From the NCBI GenBank assembly GCA_963721905.1, contig CAVRMF010000011.1, positions 186,001-250,000 on the forward strand: DNA of 64,000 bases, in the 5' to 3' direction. Origin of the DNA: Roseiarcus sp963721905 (GTDB taxonomy: Bacteria; Pseudomonadota; Alphaproteobacteria; Rhizobiales; Beijerinckiaceae). The first letter of the stretch is position 1. Every line of letters starts with the position of its first letter. Of the stretch, positions 18,471-28,206 are shown piece by piece. The position numbers and the translations under genes were made by a program. Under the pieces are notes generated by a model, which saw nothing but the letters and a program-made list of their open reading frames with translations, was not told where the DNA came from and did no database searches.

Positions 18471-20552
18471 CTATCGCGACTTGGCGATTTCGGCCTCGAT
18501 GACCGGCGCGAGGATGGTCCTGACCGCGAAGATCGAGCCGTTGACGCTGTAGTGGCCATAGTCGACCGCCAGCATGTCCTCGGGCAGATTGTTGCCGACG
18601 AGGCGCCGGCAACCGTCGGCGCCGCAGAGCTTCTGCGCCTGCGAGACGTAGACGACGCCTTCGCCCCAGTCCTTGGCCGCGAGCGCCCGGTCGGTCTCGA
18701 GCGAATCCGGCCGAACGCCGATGCGGGAGAATTCCGGCGCTTCGCCCCGCTCGAGGACGTCGCGTCCAACGAGGATCGGCAGGATCGGGGCCCAGCTCGG
18801 AACCTGGCCCGCCACGACGATCGAGCGCACGCCGTCCCGATGCAAGCGCCGCGCGCCCTCGACCAGCGCGCCCAGATAGCCCGGATAGCGCCAGTTCGCC
18901 TCGTGGTCATATTGCGCGAAATAGCCGGCGACCAGCAAAACGTCCGGCCGGATCTCCCGGATGCGCTCGAACACGTAGTCGTTGATAGCGCGGCAGCGCG
19001 GCGTGCCGGCGACGCCGGCGTTCATTGCGACCTGCTCCACCAGGGGCGCGCAAAACACCGACGACAGCGTCAGAACATTGGCCTTGCCGGCAAAGGCTTC
19101 GGTAAGACCGGCGAAAAGATGCGCGGCATGCGAATCGCCGACGACCAGGATGGTCGGCTTGGCCGGATCGTCCTTTTCGCCGCATCGACCCGCCTCGAAG
19201 AAACGCGCCGCGCGTTGGCGTTCCTCTTCGAGCGAATAAGCGCGGTCGTCGCGCTGATAGAAGCATTGCATCAGGCGCTTTCCCTGCGCGCCGTTGACGT
19301 CGAAATCGAAAATGCGCGCGACGAGCGGCGGAAAACGCCCGGGAAAGCCTTTCGCGTCGTAAGTGATGCGCCCGACGACCCCGGTCGCCGCCAGCATCGC
19401 TACGAGCGCGAGCGCAATCGCGAAGGGGCGGCGGCGAAACAGGGCCGCGACCGGCGCCTCGATCAGCAGATAGGTGAGCGTCGCGAGACCGACCGCGACA
19501 GCGGCCAGCGCGAGCATCACGGCGGGCGTCGGAATGACGCCGGGCCAGATGTGCGCGAATGCGAACAGCGGCCAGTGCCAGAGATAGAGCGGATAGGAAA
19601 TGACGCCGAAAAAACCGGCGACGCGATTGCCGAGCGCGATGTCCCCCACAAGCGAACGAGGATGCGCGATGACCAGCGCGCAGCCGGCGGTCGGGATCGC
19701 GGCCCGCCAGCCGGGGAAGGGCTGAGCCTCGCTCATTAGGAAAAACGCCCCGAGCATCAGCGCGACGCCGAGCGCTGCGCCAACATTGGCGACATTGCGG
19801 GCAGGATAGGGCAAGGCCTCGAGCCAAAAGACCTCGCGATAGGCGATGAGCGCGCCGAGCGCGAGCTCCCAGGCGCGCGTCCATGGAAGATAGAAAGCGC
19901 CGATCGGATCGATCGGCGTCAGTATGACGCAGGCGGTCAGCGACGCGAGGAATATACCGACGACGACCGCCAGCACGAGTTTGCGCGCCAGTCTGAAGAG
20001 CGCGAATAAAAGGACGGACCAGACGAGATAGAACTGTTCCTCGATGCTGAGCGACCAGAGGTGCAGCAAAGGCTTCGCCGAGGAATCCGGGCCGAAATAC
20101 CCGCCGACGCCGGCGAGCCTCAGGAGCCAGAAGTTGACGGTGAAATAGGAGTTGCCGAGCAGGCCCCCGCCGATGTCGCGGAACTGGGTCGGCGCGGCGC
20201 GAAACCAGCCGACGATCCAGACCAGGCTCACGACCAGAATGAGAGCGGGCAGGATGCGCCTGGCGCGCTTGGCGTAGAACATCGCGAGCGAAAAACGGCC
20301 GGCAGCGCATTCCGACAGGATGATACGGGTAATAAGAAAGCCCGAAATGACGAAGAACACGTCGACCCCGGCAAAGCCGCCGGGAACGAGCGCGCGGTCG
20401 GCGTGGAAGGCGACGACGCCGAGCACCGCAAGCGCGCGGAGACCGTTGATGTCCTTCCGGAAGCCAAGGTCGCGTCCGGCGCGCGCCGCCGCGATATCGG
20501 AAGTGTCGAGGGCCTTGTCCAAGAACGGGTCCTGCCGCCGTCGCGTCAGCAC
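18471..20552 (-). CDS. acyltransferase 3 with C-terminal SGNH domain (OafA-like)
   Basis: A protein of about 690 residues. The N-terminal half is an acyltransferase-3 membrane domain (R-K-D-I-N-G-L-R-A-L-A-V, V-D-V-F-F-V-I-S-G-F-L-I-T, W-S-L-S-I-E-E-Q-F-Y, P-L-Y-L-W-H-W-P). The C-terminal third is an SGNH domain (V-V-G-D-S-H-A-A-H and a D-x-x-H-Y-S end motif). Such proteins O-acetylate surface polysaccharide or lipid. The start is uncertain: GTG at 20552 is proposed, because the only upstream start is a TTG at 20660 that overlaps hemD. It sits between tsaD and hemD. Confidence 0.88.
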   Translation of the reverse strand: MLTRRRQDPFLDKALDTSDIAAARAGRDLGFRKDINGLRALAVLGVVAFHADRALVPGGFAGVDVFFVISGFLITRIILSECAAGRFSLAMFYAKRARRILPALILVVSLVWIVGWFRAAPTQFRDIGGGLLGNSYFTVNFWLLRLAGVGGYFGPDSSAKPLLHLWSLSIEEQFYLVWSVLLFALFRLARKLVLAVVVGIFLASLTACVILTPIDPIGAFYLPWTRAWELALGALIAYREVFWLEALPYPARNVANVGAALGVALMLGAFFLMSEAQPFPGWRAAIPTAGCALVIAHPRSLVGDIALGNRVAGFFGVISYPLYLWHWPLFAFAHIWPGVIPTPAVMLALAAVAVGLATLTYLLIEAPVAALFRRRPFAIALALVAMLAATGVVGRITYDAKGFPGRFPPLVARIFDFDVNGAQGKRLMQCFYQRDDRAYSLEEERQRAARFFEAGRCGEKDDPAKPTILVVGDSHAAHLFAGLTEAFAGKANVLTLSSVFCAPLVEQVAMNAGVAGTPRCRAINDYVFERIREIRPDVLLVAGYFAQYDHEANWRYPGYLGALVEGARRLHRDGVRSIVVAGQVPSWAPILPILVGRDVLERGEAPEFSRIGVRPDSLETDRALAAKDWGEGVVYVSQAQKLCGADGCRRLVGNNLPEDMLAVDYGHYSVNGSIFAVRTILAPVIEAEIAKSR

Positions 20553-20671
20553 GCGCCGGAAGGGGTGGATATGCGCATGGCGGGGTAAAGCCCCGCGCGC
20601 CGATCGGCAAGCGGCGCCTTGTTCCCCGGCCCGCCTCCGGCATAATGCGGTCGTGGACAATCGAGCGGTCG

Positions 20672-21400
20672 ATGACGGCTAGGATCGCGCTGTTTCGCGC
20701 CCGCAAGGATGCGGCGGGCAGCGCCGCTCGGTTGCGCCGGCTCGGGTTCTCGGTCGCACACCTCCCGGTGATCGAGATCGCGCCGCTTCCCTTCGCGACG
20801 GCGAAGAGGCGCTATGACGCGGTCGTCGCCACCAGCGCCAAGGCGTTCCTGAGCGAGGCTCCGGTCGACAGGGCTTCGCCGCTCTTCGTCGTCGGCGCGA
20901 GAACGGCGCGCGAGGGCGAGGCTCGCGGCTGGCGGCTCGCCGCCCCGCCGGCGCCCGACGCCGAGCGGCTCATCCAGACGGTCGAGCGGTTGACCAAGCT
21001 CGGCGCGAGCGTGCTCTATCTCGCCGGCCGGGATCGGAAGCACGCCCTCGAGGCGGCGCTCGGCGCGACGCGCGCGCTCGAGGTTGTCGAGGCCTATGCG
21101 GCGGAAGCGCGGACAGGGTGGCGACCGGCCGAGGCCCGCGCGCTGGCGTCCTGCGCCTTCGCTCTGCACTATTCCCCGCGATCGGCCACGCTCGCGGTCC
21201 GGCTGGCCAAGGCCGCGGGCCTCTCCGGGCGCTTTGCCGCGATGACGCATGTCTGCCTGTCAGCGGAGGTCGCTGGGCCGCTCGAGGCGATTGGGGCCGC
21301 GCATGTTCTTGTCGCCGAGAGGCCGGACGAGCCGGCGCTGCTCGCGGCTTTAAGCCACGCCGCGCGCTTGTTTCCTTCGGATAGGCCCTACCGTATATAG
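20672..21400 (+). CDS. hemD: uroporphyrinogen-III synthase
   Basis: A 242-residue cytosolic enzyme that cyclises hydroxymethylbilane to uroporphyrinogen III in tetrapyrrole synthesis. The HemD4 fold is recognisable from A-L-F-R-A-R-K-D-A-A-G-S-A-A-R-L-R-R-L-G-F, D-A-V-V-A-T-S-A-K-A-F, L-Y-L-A-G-R-D-R-K and the L-H-Y-S-P-R-S-A-T motif. The family is poorly conserved, and assignment also rests on the following mitofilin and hemY genes. The ATG at 20672 fits the fold start; 20645 would add nine residues. hemC, its usual upstream partner, is not here. Confidence 0.85.
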   Translation: MTARIALFRARKDAAGSAARLRRLGFSVAHLPVIEIAPLPFATAKRRYDAVVATSAKAFLSEAPVDRASPLFVVGARTAREGEARGWRLAAPPAPDAERLIQTVERLTKLGASVLYLAGRDRKHALEAALGATRALEVVEAYAAEARTGWRPAEARALASCAFALHYSPRSATLAVRLAKAAGLSGRFAAMTHVCLSAEVAGPLEAIGAAHVLVAERPDEPALLAALSHAARLFPSDRPYRI

Positions 21401-21429
21401 GGCGCGAAATCCGGAAGGACGCGAGTGCG

Positions 21430-22701
21430 ATGGTCGACGAGGAAAGCCAGGACGTTGCGTCCGCGCCTGCGGGAGGCGCTCCGGTCAATCGCGACAGGCG
21501 GCCCGATCCCGCCGTCATCGACGGGGAGGCCGCCCGCGTCGACGACGAGGCGACGGCCGGGACAGCGGCCGAAACCCCGAGGCCTGAAGCGCCGTCCCGC
21601 ATTCCGCCGCCCGATGGGCGGGCGCCCGGGGCGGGGCGCGCGTTCGTTTTCGGCGCGCTCGGCGGCCTGATCGTTTCCGCGCTCGCCGCCGCCGGCGGCT
21701 ATTACGCCCTGGCGCCGAGGGCCGATCTCGCAGAGGCGGACGCAGGGCGCCTCGCCACGCTCGAAGCTCAGGCTGAGCGCGAGGGCGAGGAGGCTCGGCG
21801 CCAGAGCGCCGCGATCGCCGGTCTCGACAAGCGCCTCGGCGCGCTCGAGGCCTCGAACTCTTCAACGGCTTTGGCGGGAGTGGAGAAGCGCCTCGGCGCG
21901 CTGGAATCGGCGAGCGCAGCAGGAGCCTCAAAGATCGCGGCCGCCGCGCAGGCCGCCCAGAGCGTAACAGCCGACCAGAAGAGCCTGAGGGCGGACGTGG
22001 ACGCCGCGCGCGGCGAAATCCCCGGGCTTGCCGCTCGCGTGGCGAAACTCGAATCCGCCGCGCCTGAGGCCGCCGCGGCGCCAGAAATTTCGGCGCTGGC
22101 CGGACGCCTCGACAAGGTGGAGACCGCGCTTGCGGCGCCGAAGACCGAAACGCGGGTCGCCCCGGAGAAGCCCGCCCCAGGCGACAACCCCGCAGCGGTC
22201 GCGATCGTGGCCGAGGCGCTCCGCGACAAGCTCGCCGCGGGGATCCCGTTCGCTTCCGAACTTAAGGCCTTGCAGAGCCTCGGCGTGCAGCCGGAGAAGC
22301 TCGCGCCGTTGAAAGCCCTCGCCGACGGCGGGCCGACCGATCGCGCGCTCGCCGCATCTTTCGACGCCGTCGCGCCCGAGGTGCTGGCTGCCGCGTCGCG
22401 CCCACAGGGCGGCGGCGTCATCGACCGCTTCCTCGCCCATCTTCGCGGACTGGTTCAGGTGCGGGTCTTGAGCGAGACGCCGGGCGACGACCCGGCGGCG
22501 CTCGTGTCGCAGATCGAGGCCGAGAGCCGGCGCGGAGACGTGAGTGGCGCGCTCGCCGCTTTCGGCAAGCTGCCGGAGCCTGCCCGGCAGGCGGCGAGCG
22601 GCTGGGCGGCGGAGGCGGGCGCGAAACAGGCGGCGGACGAGGCGCTGGGCTCCATACGCGAAGCGGCGATAGCGAAACTGGCGGCCGACGGGAAGAGTTG
22701 A
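21430..22701 (+). CDS. mitofilin (Mic60-like) inner-membrane protein
   Basis: A 423-residue protein with a proline/acidic cytoplasmic N-terminus, one transmembrane helix at about residues 75-97 (F-G-A-L-G-G-L-I-V-S-A-L-A-A-A-G-G-Y), a long coiled coil rich in Ala/Glu (about 100-240) with repeated K-R-L-G-A-L-E units, and a C-terminal mitofilin domain (I-P-F-A-S-E-L-K-A-L; V-R-V-L-S-E-T-P-G-D). Alphaproteobacterial Mic60 homologues sit between hemD and hemY and shape intracytoplasmic or inner membranes. The start is 29 bases after hemD. Confidence 0.85.
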   Translation: MVDEESQDVASAPAGGAPVNRDRRPDPAVIDGEAARVDDEATAGTAAETPRPEAPSRIPPPDGRAPGAGRAFVFGALGGLIVSALAAAGGYYALAPRADLAEADAGRLATLEAQAEREGEEARRQSAAIAGLDKRLGALEASNSSTALAGVEKRLGALESASAAGASKIAAAAQAAQSVTADQKSLRADVDAARGEIPGLAARVAKLESAAPEAAAAPEISALAGRLDKVETALAAPKTETRVAPEKPAPGDNPAAVAIVAEALRDKLAAGIPFASELKALQSLGVQPEKLAPLKALADGGPTDRALAASFDAVAPEVLAAASRPQGGGVIDRFLAHLRGLVQVRVLSETPGDDPAALVSQIEAESRRGDVSGALAAFGKLPEPARQAASGWAAEAGAKQAADEALGSIREAAIAKLAADGKS

Positions 22702-22765
22702 ATGCGCTGCGGCTCGCGACCGCCGTCCGGCGGCCCCGCGCCAACGTTGGAAAAGCGGTGAGGAT

Positions 22766-24304
22766 ATGATTCGCCTGTTGATCTTTCTCGCCGCGCTTGC
22801 GTTGGCCGCCTGGGGCCTGACCTGGCTCTCAGACAATCCGGGCGTCGTCACGGTCGTCTGGCGCGGGGTCGAATACAAAGTCTCGCTGATCCTGGCGCTC
22901 GGCGTCGTCGCGGCGGCGGCGGTCGCGCTCTCGATCGTCTGGGCCGTCTTGCGTTTCGTTTTCAACATCCCCTCGCTCGTGACACTGGCTGCGCGGGCGC
23001 GGAGGCGCGAGAAGGGTCTCCTTGCGCTCTCGCGCGGCATGATCGCCGTCGGCGCTGGCAATGCCCGCGCAGCGGCCAAGCACGCCGCGGACGCGAGCAG
23101 GCTCGTGGCGCACGAACCGATGACCAAGCTCCTGCGAGCGCAGGCGGCGCAGTTGGCGGGCGACCGCGAAGGCGCTGTCGCGGCTTACAATGCGATGCTC
23201 GAGCATCACGAGACGCACGGGCTCGGTCTGCGCGGCCTGCATGTCGAGGCGCGGCGCGGCGGCGACCACGAGGCTGCGCTGCAATACGCCATGCGCGCCA
23301 ACGCGCACGCGCCAGCCCCGTGGGCGGGGCAGGCGGTGCTGGACGACCGCGCCCGGCGCGGCGATTGGGCAGGCGCGCTCGCGACCGTCGATTCGAACGC
23401 CTCCGCCCGCCTCGTCGACAAGCCGACCGCGAACCGGTGGCGCGCCGTCATCAAGACCGCGATGGCGGAAGAGACGATGGAGCGCGATCCGAAAGCCGCG
23501 CTTGCGCTGGCGCAGGAAGCCTGCCGTCTCGCGCCGACGCTCGTTCCCGCAGCGACGATCTGCGGACGGTTGATGGCGAGCGCCGGCGATTATCGCCGCG
23601 CGACCAGGATTCTCGAGAGCGCCTATGCGCAGACGCCGCATCCCGACCTCGCCGCGGCATACTTAAGGGTTCGGCACGGCGATTCGACCGGCGACCGGCT
23701 CGCGCGCGCCAGGACGCTCGCGCGCATTGCGCCGAATGATCCCGAATCGATGCTGACCGTCGGCCGCGCGGCGCTCGAGGCGCATGACCAGGACGCCGCC
23801 CGAGCCGCCGTCGCGTCGCTGATCGCCTCCGATTCTCCGCACGGCCGGCCGACTCGTCGCGTCTGCCTGCTGATGGCCGACATCGAGGAAGCGGAAGGCC
23901 ACCTCGGCGCCGTGCGCGAATGGCTCGCTCGCGCCGCCCGCGCGCCGCGCGACAAGGCCTGGGTCGCCGATGGCGTGATCAGCGACCGATGGGCGCCGGT
24001 CTCACCGTCGGGGACGCTCGACGCCTTCGTCTGGCGCACCCCCGACGAGCGACTCGCGCCCTATGTCGAGCCGCCGCCGGTCGGGCCGGAAGCCCCGTCG
24101 CCGCCTCCTGAGATCGCCGCGCCCGTGGCGTCGCCTTCGCTCGCGCCGCAAGTCGTCGAGCAACCGCGCCGCGTTCCGGCCGCGCCCCCTCCGGCGCCGC
24201 GCGCAGGCGTCATCATCGACCCGGCTGCCATGGCGCCGGACGATCCCGGCCCCGGCGAGCCGCCGGCCGAGCACAATAACTTCCCGCTCTACGCCAGCGA
24301 ATGA
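22766..24304 (+). CDS. hemY: HemY-like tetratricopeptide membrane protein
   Basis: A 512-residue protein with two N-terminal transmembrane helices (about residues 2-18 and 38-62), then a HemY N-domain (L-S-R-G-M-I-A-V-G-A-G-N-A-R-A-A-A-K-H-A) and several TPR-like helical repeats. The C-terminal 100 residues are proline/alanine-rich and low-complexity. This HemY is the gamma/alphaproteobacterial protein associated with late haem synthesis, not the Bacillus protoporphyrinogen oxidase. It follows the mitofilin gene in the hemD cluster. Confidence 0.88.
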   Translation: MIRLLIFLAALALAAWGLTWLSDNPGVVTVVWRGVEYKVSLILALGVVAAAAVALSIVWAVLRFVFNIPSLVTLAARARRREKGLLALSRGMIAVGAGNARAAAKHAADASRLVAHEPMTKLLRAQAAQLAGDREGAVAAYNAMLEHHETHGLGLRGLHVEARRGGDHEAALQYAMRANAHAPAPWAGQAVLDDRARRGDWAGALATVDSNASARLVDKPTANRWRAVIKTAMAEETMERDPKAALALAQEACRLAPTLVPAATICGRLMASAGDYRRATRILESAYAQTPHPDLAAAYLRVRHGDSTGDRLARARTLARIAPNDPESMLTVGRAALEAHDQDAARAAVASLIASDSPHGRPTRRVCLLMADIEEAEGHLGAVREWLARAARAPRDKAWVADGVISDRWAPVSPSGTLDAFVWRTPDERLAPYVEPPPVGPEAPSPPPEIAAPVASPSLAPQVVEQPRRVPAAPPPAPRAGVIIDPAAMAPDDPGPGEPPAEHNNFPLYASE

Positions 24305-24347
24305 ACCTCGTCGGCCCACGGGCGCCCCAGCAGGGACAATCCTGACG

Positions 24348-25569
24348 ATGTCTTCGTCTTCAGCAGTCATCGTCGGGGCCGGCCATGCGGGCGTTCAGGC
24401 CGCCGCGAGCCTGCGCGAGGACGGATTTCGGGAGCCGATCGTGCTTCTCTCCGACGAGCCGGAGCTTCCCTATCAGCGGCCGCCTCTGTCGAAAGCGTTT
24501 CTCAAAGGCGAGATGGACATCCACGGCCTGCCGCTGAGGGCCGAATCGTTCTTCCGCGACCATGGGATCGAGCTCAGGCGCGACACGCGGGCGACGCGAA
24601 TTCGACCGCGCCTTAAGGCGCGTCGAAACAGCCGACGGGAGCGCGATCGAATATGGCCATCTGATCCTGGCGACCGGCGCGCGGCAAAGGCGTCTCGCGG
24701 CGCCGGGCGTCCAGCTGCCCGGGGTCATGAGCCTGCGGACGATCGCCGATGCGACCGCGATCCGTGAAAAGCTTAAGCCCGGCGTGAAGGTCGTCATCGT
24801 CGGCGCTGGCTTTATCGGCCTCGAAATCGCCGCCACGGCGAGGGGTCTCGGCGCCGAGGCGACGGTCGTCGAGATCGCGCGGCCGATGGGACGCGCCGTC
24901 TCGCCGGTCATGTCGGATTTTTACCTCAAAGACCACGCTGCGAGCGGCGTCACGTTCCGCATGGGGCGCGGCGTGGCCGAGATCCGCGGCGCCGGCAAAG
25001 CCGAGGCCGTCGTTCTGACGGATGGAGAGGTTCTGCCGGCGGACTGCGTCGTCGTCGCGGTCGGGATTACTGCAGAGGACGCGCTCGCTCGCGAGAGCGG
25101 ACTCGAATGCTTGAACGGAATCGTGGTCGACGCGTTTATGCAGACTTCCGACCCCGCCATATCGGCGATCGGCGACTGCGTGGACTTTCCCAATGCGTCG
25201 CTCGGGTTCCGGACCCGGCTCGAATCGGTCCAGAACGCCGTCGACCAAGGGCGCTGCGTCGCCGCGCGCCTCGCCGGAAAACCCGCCCCTTACGACGCGC
25301 TCGCCTGGTTCTGGAGCGATCAGGCCGATCTCAAGCTGATGATCGCCGGCCTCTCGCATGGCGTCGACACTTGGGTCCTGCGCGGCGAGCCCGAGGCGCG
25401 CGCCTTCTCGACCTTCGGCTTCCGGGACGGCAAGCTCGCGGTCGTCGAGTTGGTCAATCGCGCCGGCGATCACGCCGCAGCGAAGCGCATCATCGGCACG
25501 CCAAAGACGCTGACCCCCGAGGACGCCGCGAACCCCGCCTTCGACCTGAGGGCGCTGGCGAAGCGATGA
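24348..25569 (+). pseudogene. FAD-dependent ferredoxin/rubredoxin-type reductase (one-base frameshift)
   Basis: Two frames join into a 406-residue pyridine-nucleotide-disulfide oxidoreductase. The first part has V-I-V-G-A-G-H-A-G-V-Q-A-A and L-P-Y-Q-R-P-P-L-S-K-A-F-L. The second has L-I-L-A-T-G-A-R, the NAD-binding V-I-V-G-A-G-F-I-G-L-E-I-A, the late FAD motif I-S-A-I-G-D-C-V and the reductase C-domain with W-F-W-S-D-Q. This matches ferredoxin reductases of dioxygenase or P450 systems. The break is at GAATTCG (24598-24604); dropping one T restores the frame. No ferredoxin or oxygenase gene is adjacent. The start lies 43 bases after hemY. Confidence 0.82.
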
Positions 25570-25627
25570 TCAAGAGAGACGAAATCAGATTGATCCGTTC
25601 GCAGTTGCGCAGCCGAGAAGGCGCATC

Positions 25628-25649
25628 CCCGCCCCCTTGTGGGGGCGGG
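25628..25649 (+). terminator. hairpin downstream of the ferredoxin reductase gene
   Basis: CCCGCCCCC (25628-25636), loop TTGT, GGGGGCGGG (25641-25649): a perfect nine-base-pair GC stem 58 bases after the stop at 25569. No U-run follows, so it may only slow transcription or protect the 3' end. The rest of 25570-25838 holds GC-rich extragenic repeat and the promoter region of the protease gene. Confidence 0.4.
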
Positions 25650-25838
25650 AGAGCGGCCGCGCAATTTCCAGCTCCACCTAGTTGGAGGATGCGCTAGGCT
25701 CTCGCGCGACAGATTCCATTCCCCTCGCGCCGCCGAACGAGCTTACCAACCTTTCATGCTCTCGCCATGGGAGCGTAACCGCTGGCGCCGCATAGACTCT
25801 CCATCAGGCCGGTCCAGGGGTCGGCAGTTGTTCTCAGA

Positions 25839-27371
25839 ATGGAGAGGTCAAAAGTGGCCAATAGTCTTTCACGGCTCAGCGGACCTAAGTCGTTCCGCAC
25901 CGCATTGCTCGGCGCCGTCGCCCTCGCCGCCGTCGGCGGTCTGACGATCGAGGCGCTGCCGGTCGCGACCCATCCGGCGCTTGCGGCCGCAACCACGCTC
26001 TCCGCGGGACCCGCGTCCTTCGCCGACGTGGTCGACCACGTCAAAGGCGCGGTCGTGTCCGTCAAGGTCAAGATCGACCAGTCGAAGGCATCGTTCGACG
26101 GCGACTCGCAGCCGATGCCGAATTTCCCCAAGGGCGGCCCGATGGAGAAGTTCTTCCGCCAGTTCGGCGCGCCCGGCTTCGGCGAGCGCGGCGGAGAGGA
26201 CCGCGACCAGCCCCGCATGACCATGGCTCAGGGCTCCGGCTTCTTCATTTCCGCTGACGGCTACGTCGTCACCAACAATCACGTCGTCGAGCACGCCAAG
26301 GACGTGACGATCACCACCTCTGACGGCAAGACGATCCCGGCACGCGTCGTCGGCACGGACCCGAAGACGGATCTCGCGCTGCTCAAGGCCACCGAAGGCG
26401 GCGACTATCCCTTCGTTTCCTTCGCCTCGCAGGCGCCGCGGGTCGGTGACTGGGTCATCGCGGTCGGCAATCCGTTCGGCCTCGGAGGCACAGTCACGGC
26501 CGGCATCGTCTCGGCGCGCGGGCGCGACATCGGGTCGGGCCCCTATGACGACTTCCTGCAGATCGACGCCCCCGTCAACCACGGCAATTCCGGCGGCCCG
26601 ACTTTCAACGCCAACGGCGAAGTGGTCGGCGTCAACACCGCCATTTTCTCCCCGTCGGGCGGCAGCGTCGGCATCGGCTTCGCCGTTGCGAGCGACGTCG
26701 CCAAGAGCGTGATTCAGTCCTTGAAGGATGACGGGAAGGTCGCCCGCGGCTGGCTCGGCGTTCAGATCCAGCCGGTGACGCAGGACATCGCCGACAGCAT
26801 GGGCCTCAAGGAGAGCAAGGGCGCGCTGGTCGACAAGGCCGAGAAGGATTCGCCCGCGGCCGCGGCCGGCCTCAAGGACGGCGACGTGATCGTCTCGGTC
26901 AATGGCGAAGCTGTCGCCGACTTGCACGATCTTGCCCGCAAGATCGCAGCGCTCGGACCGAAGAAGGAGGCGGATCTCGCGATCATCCGCAACGGTGCGC
27001 CGCAGACCATCAAGGTGACGCTGGCCGCGATGCAGGACGACAAGCAGGCGAAGGCCGACACTCCCGAGTCGCATGCGAAAGACGCCATGGCGAAATACGG
27101 CATGTCGCTCGAGCCCGCGACTGCGGTCGAGGGCGCAGGCAAGACCGGCGTCGTCGTCGCCGACGTCGATCCTGACGGCGCGGCCGCGCAGAAGGGCATC
27201 GCGACTGGCGACGTCATCCTCGAGGTCGCCGGCAAGCCGGTGTCGAATCCGTCCGATGTGACGGCCGCGATCGACGGCGCCAAGGCCAACGGCAAGAAGT
27301 CGGTGTTGATGCAGGTCAAGACAGAGGACAGCACGCGCTTCGTCGCTCTGTCGACCGAAGCCGTCTCGTAA
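25839..27371 (+). CDS. Do-like periplasmic serine protease (DegP family), copy 1
   Basis: A 510-residue envelope protease/chaperone. The N-terminal helix (about residues 20-50, ending A-L-A-A) is a signal peptide. The trypsin-like domain has the triad His in T-N-N-H-V-V-E-H-A, Asp in K-T-D-L-A-L-L and Ser in H-G-N-S-G-G-P. Two PDZ domains follow (G-W-L-G-V-Q-I-Q-P and a second near the C-terminus). DegP-type proteases remove misfolded periplasmic proteins. A paralogue lies at 46078-47577. Start ATG 25839; an internal M or V start nearer the signal peptide is possible. Confidence 0.92.
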   Translation: MERSKVANSLSRLSGPKSFRTALLGAVALAAVGGLTIEALPVATHPALAAATTLSAGPASFADVVDHVKGAVVSVKVKIDQSKASFDGDSQPMPNFPKGGPMEKFFRQFGAPGFGERGGEDRDQPRMTMAQGSGFFISADGYVVTNNHVVEHAKDVTITTSDGKTIPARVVGTDPKTDLALLKATEGGDYPFVSFASQAPRVGDWVIAVGNPFGLGGTVTAGIVSARGRDIGSGPYDDFLQIDAPVNHGNSGGPTFNANGEVVGVNTAIFSPSGGSVGIGFAVASDVAKSVIQSLKDDGKVARGWLGVQIQPVTQDIADSMGLKESKGALVDKAEKDSPAAAAGLKDGDVIVSVNGEAVADLHDLARKIAALGPKKEADLAIIRNGAPQTIKVTLAAMQDDKQAKADTPESHAKDAMAKYGMSLEPATAVEGAGKTGVVVADVDPDGAAAQKGIATGDVILEVAGKPVSNPSDVTAAIDGAKANGKKSVLMQVKTEDSTRFVALSTEAVS

Positions 27372-27435
27372 CCCGAGCGGCGGGTCTGGCGCGGGAGGCC
27401 GGCGTTCCGCTTACGCCGCGCATGCGCCAGGCCAT

Positions 27436-27469
27436 GCGGCAGGCCGGCTCCCGCTTACCGGCCTGCCGC
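27436..27469. terminator. bidirectional hairpin between the protease gene and livF
   Basis: GCGGCAGGCCGG (27436-27447), ten-base loop, CCGGCCTGCCGC (27458-27469): a perfect 12-base-pair stem between two convergent genes. The plus strand continues TCTTCC, without a long U-run. Its position and strength suggest it ends transcription from both sides. Confidence 0.55.
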
Positions 27470-27507
27470 TCTTCCGTTGAGCCGCCTCGCGCGCCCTCCG
27501 CACTTGT

Positions 27508-28206
27508 CTAAACGCCGAGGTAGCGCTGCAGGAGGTCGGGCTGCGCCTTTATCTCCGCGGCGGGTCCTTCATGCGCGATATGGCCGTTGTTGATGATGTA
27601 GACGCGCTGCGCCAACGCGAGCGTCGCGGCCAGATTTTGTTCGACAAGGACGATGGTCTGCCCGGTTCGCGCCAGCTCGCGGCATGTCCGCACCAGATCC
27701 TGGACGATGACGGGAGCGAGACCCTCGAAAGGCTCGTCAAGCAGGATGATCTTCGGATCGCGCACGAGCGCGCGCGCGATCGCCAACATCTGCTGCTCGC
27801 CCCCGGAAAGGTCAGTCCCGCGGCTGGTGCGCCGCTCCCTGAGCCGAGGGAACATCTCGTAAATGCGATCGAGCGGCCATTTGTTCTTGGCGGTTAGTCC
27901 GGCGAGAATGATGTTCTCCTCAACGTTCAGGCTGCCGAAGATGCGCCGATCCTCGTGCACAAGCTGCATGCCAAGCCGCGCGATGTTATGAGCCTTCCGA
28001 CCGACGAGCTCAACGCCGTCGAGCTTGATGCTGCCCGTACGCCGCGCGACGACGCCCATCAGGCTCTTGAGCGTTGTGCTCTTGCCTGCGCCGTTCCTGC
28101 CGAGAAGAGCCACCGCCTCGTGCTTCTCGACACGCAGCGTGACGTCGAAGAGGATGTGGCTCTCGCCGTAGTAGCTGTTCAGTCCGTTGACTTCGAGCAG
28201 GCTCAT
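27508..28206 (-). CDS. livF: branched-chain-type ABC transporter ATP-binding protein LivF
   Basis: A 232-residue ABC ATPase: Walker A G-R-N-G-A-G-K-S-T, signature L-S-G-G-E-Q-Q, Walker B I-I-L-L-D-E-P and the H-loop region V-E-Q-N. The start L-E-V-N-G-L-N-S-Y-Y-G-E-S-H and the end P-D-L-L-Q-R-Y-L-G-V are typical of LivF. It energises import with the LivG domain of the upstream fusion, whose stop overlaps this start by four bases. It is the last gene of the transporter set. The substrate may be an aromatic or fatty acid rather than an amino acid, given the neighbouring CoA genes. Confidence 0.93.
   Translation of the reverse strand: MSLLEVNGLNSYYGESHILFDVTLRVEKHEAVALLGRNGAGKSTTLKSLMGVVARRTGSIKLDGVELVGRKAHNIARLGMQLVHEDRRIFGSLNVEENIILAGLTAKNKWPLDRIYEMFPRLRERRTSRGTDLSGGEQQMLAIARALVRDPKIILLDEPFEGLAPVIVQDLVRTCRELARTGQTIVLVEQNLAATLALAQRVYIINNGHIAHEGPAAEIKAQPDLLQRYLGV

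Noticed and set aside
20553..20660. Extension of the acyltransferase to the TTG at 20660
   Set aside because: The added residues are Arg/Ala-rich without homology, overlap the longest hemD frame, and have no ribosome site.
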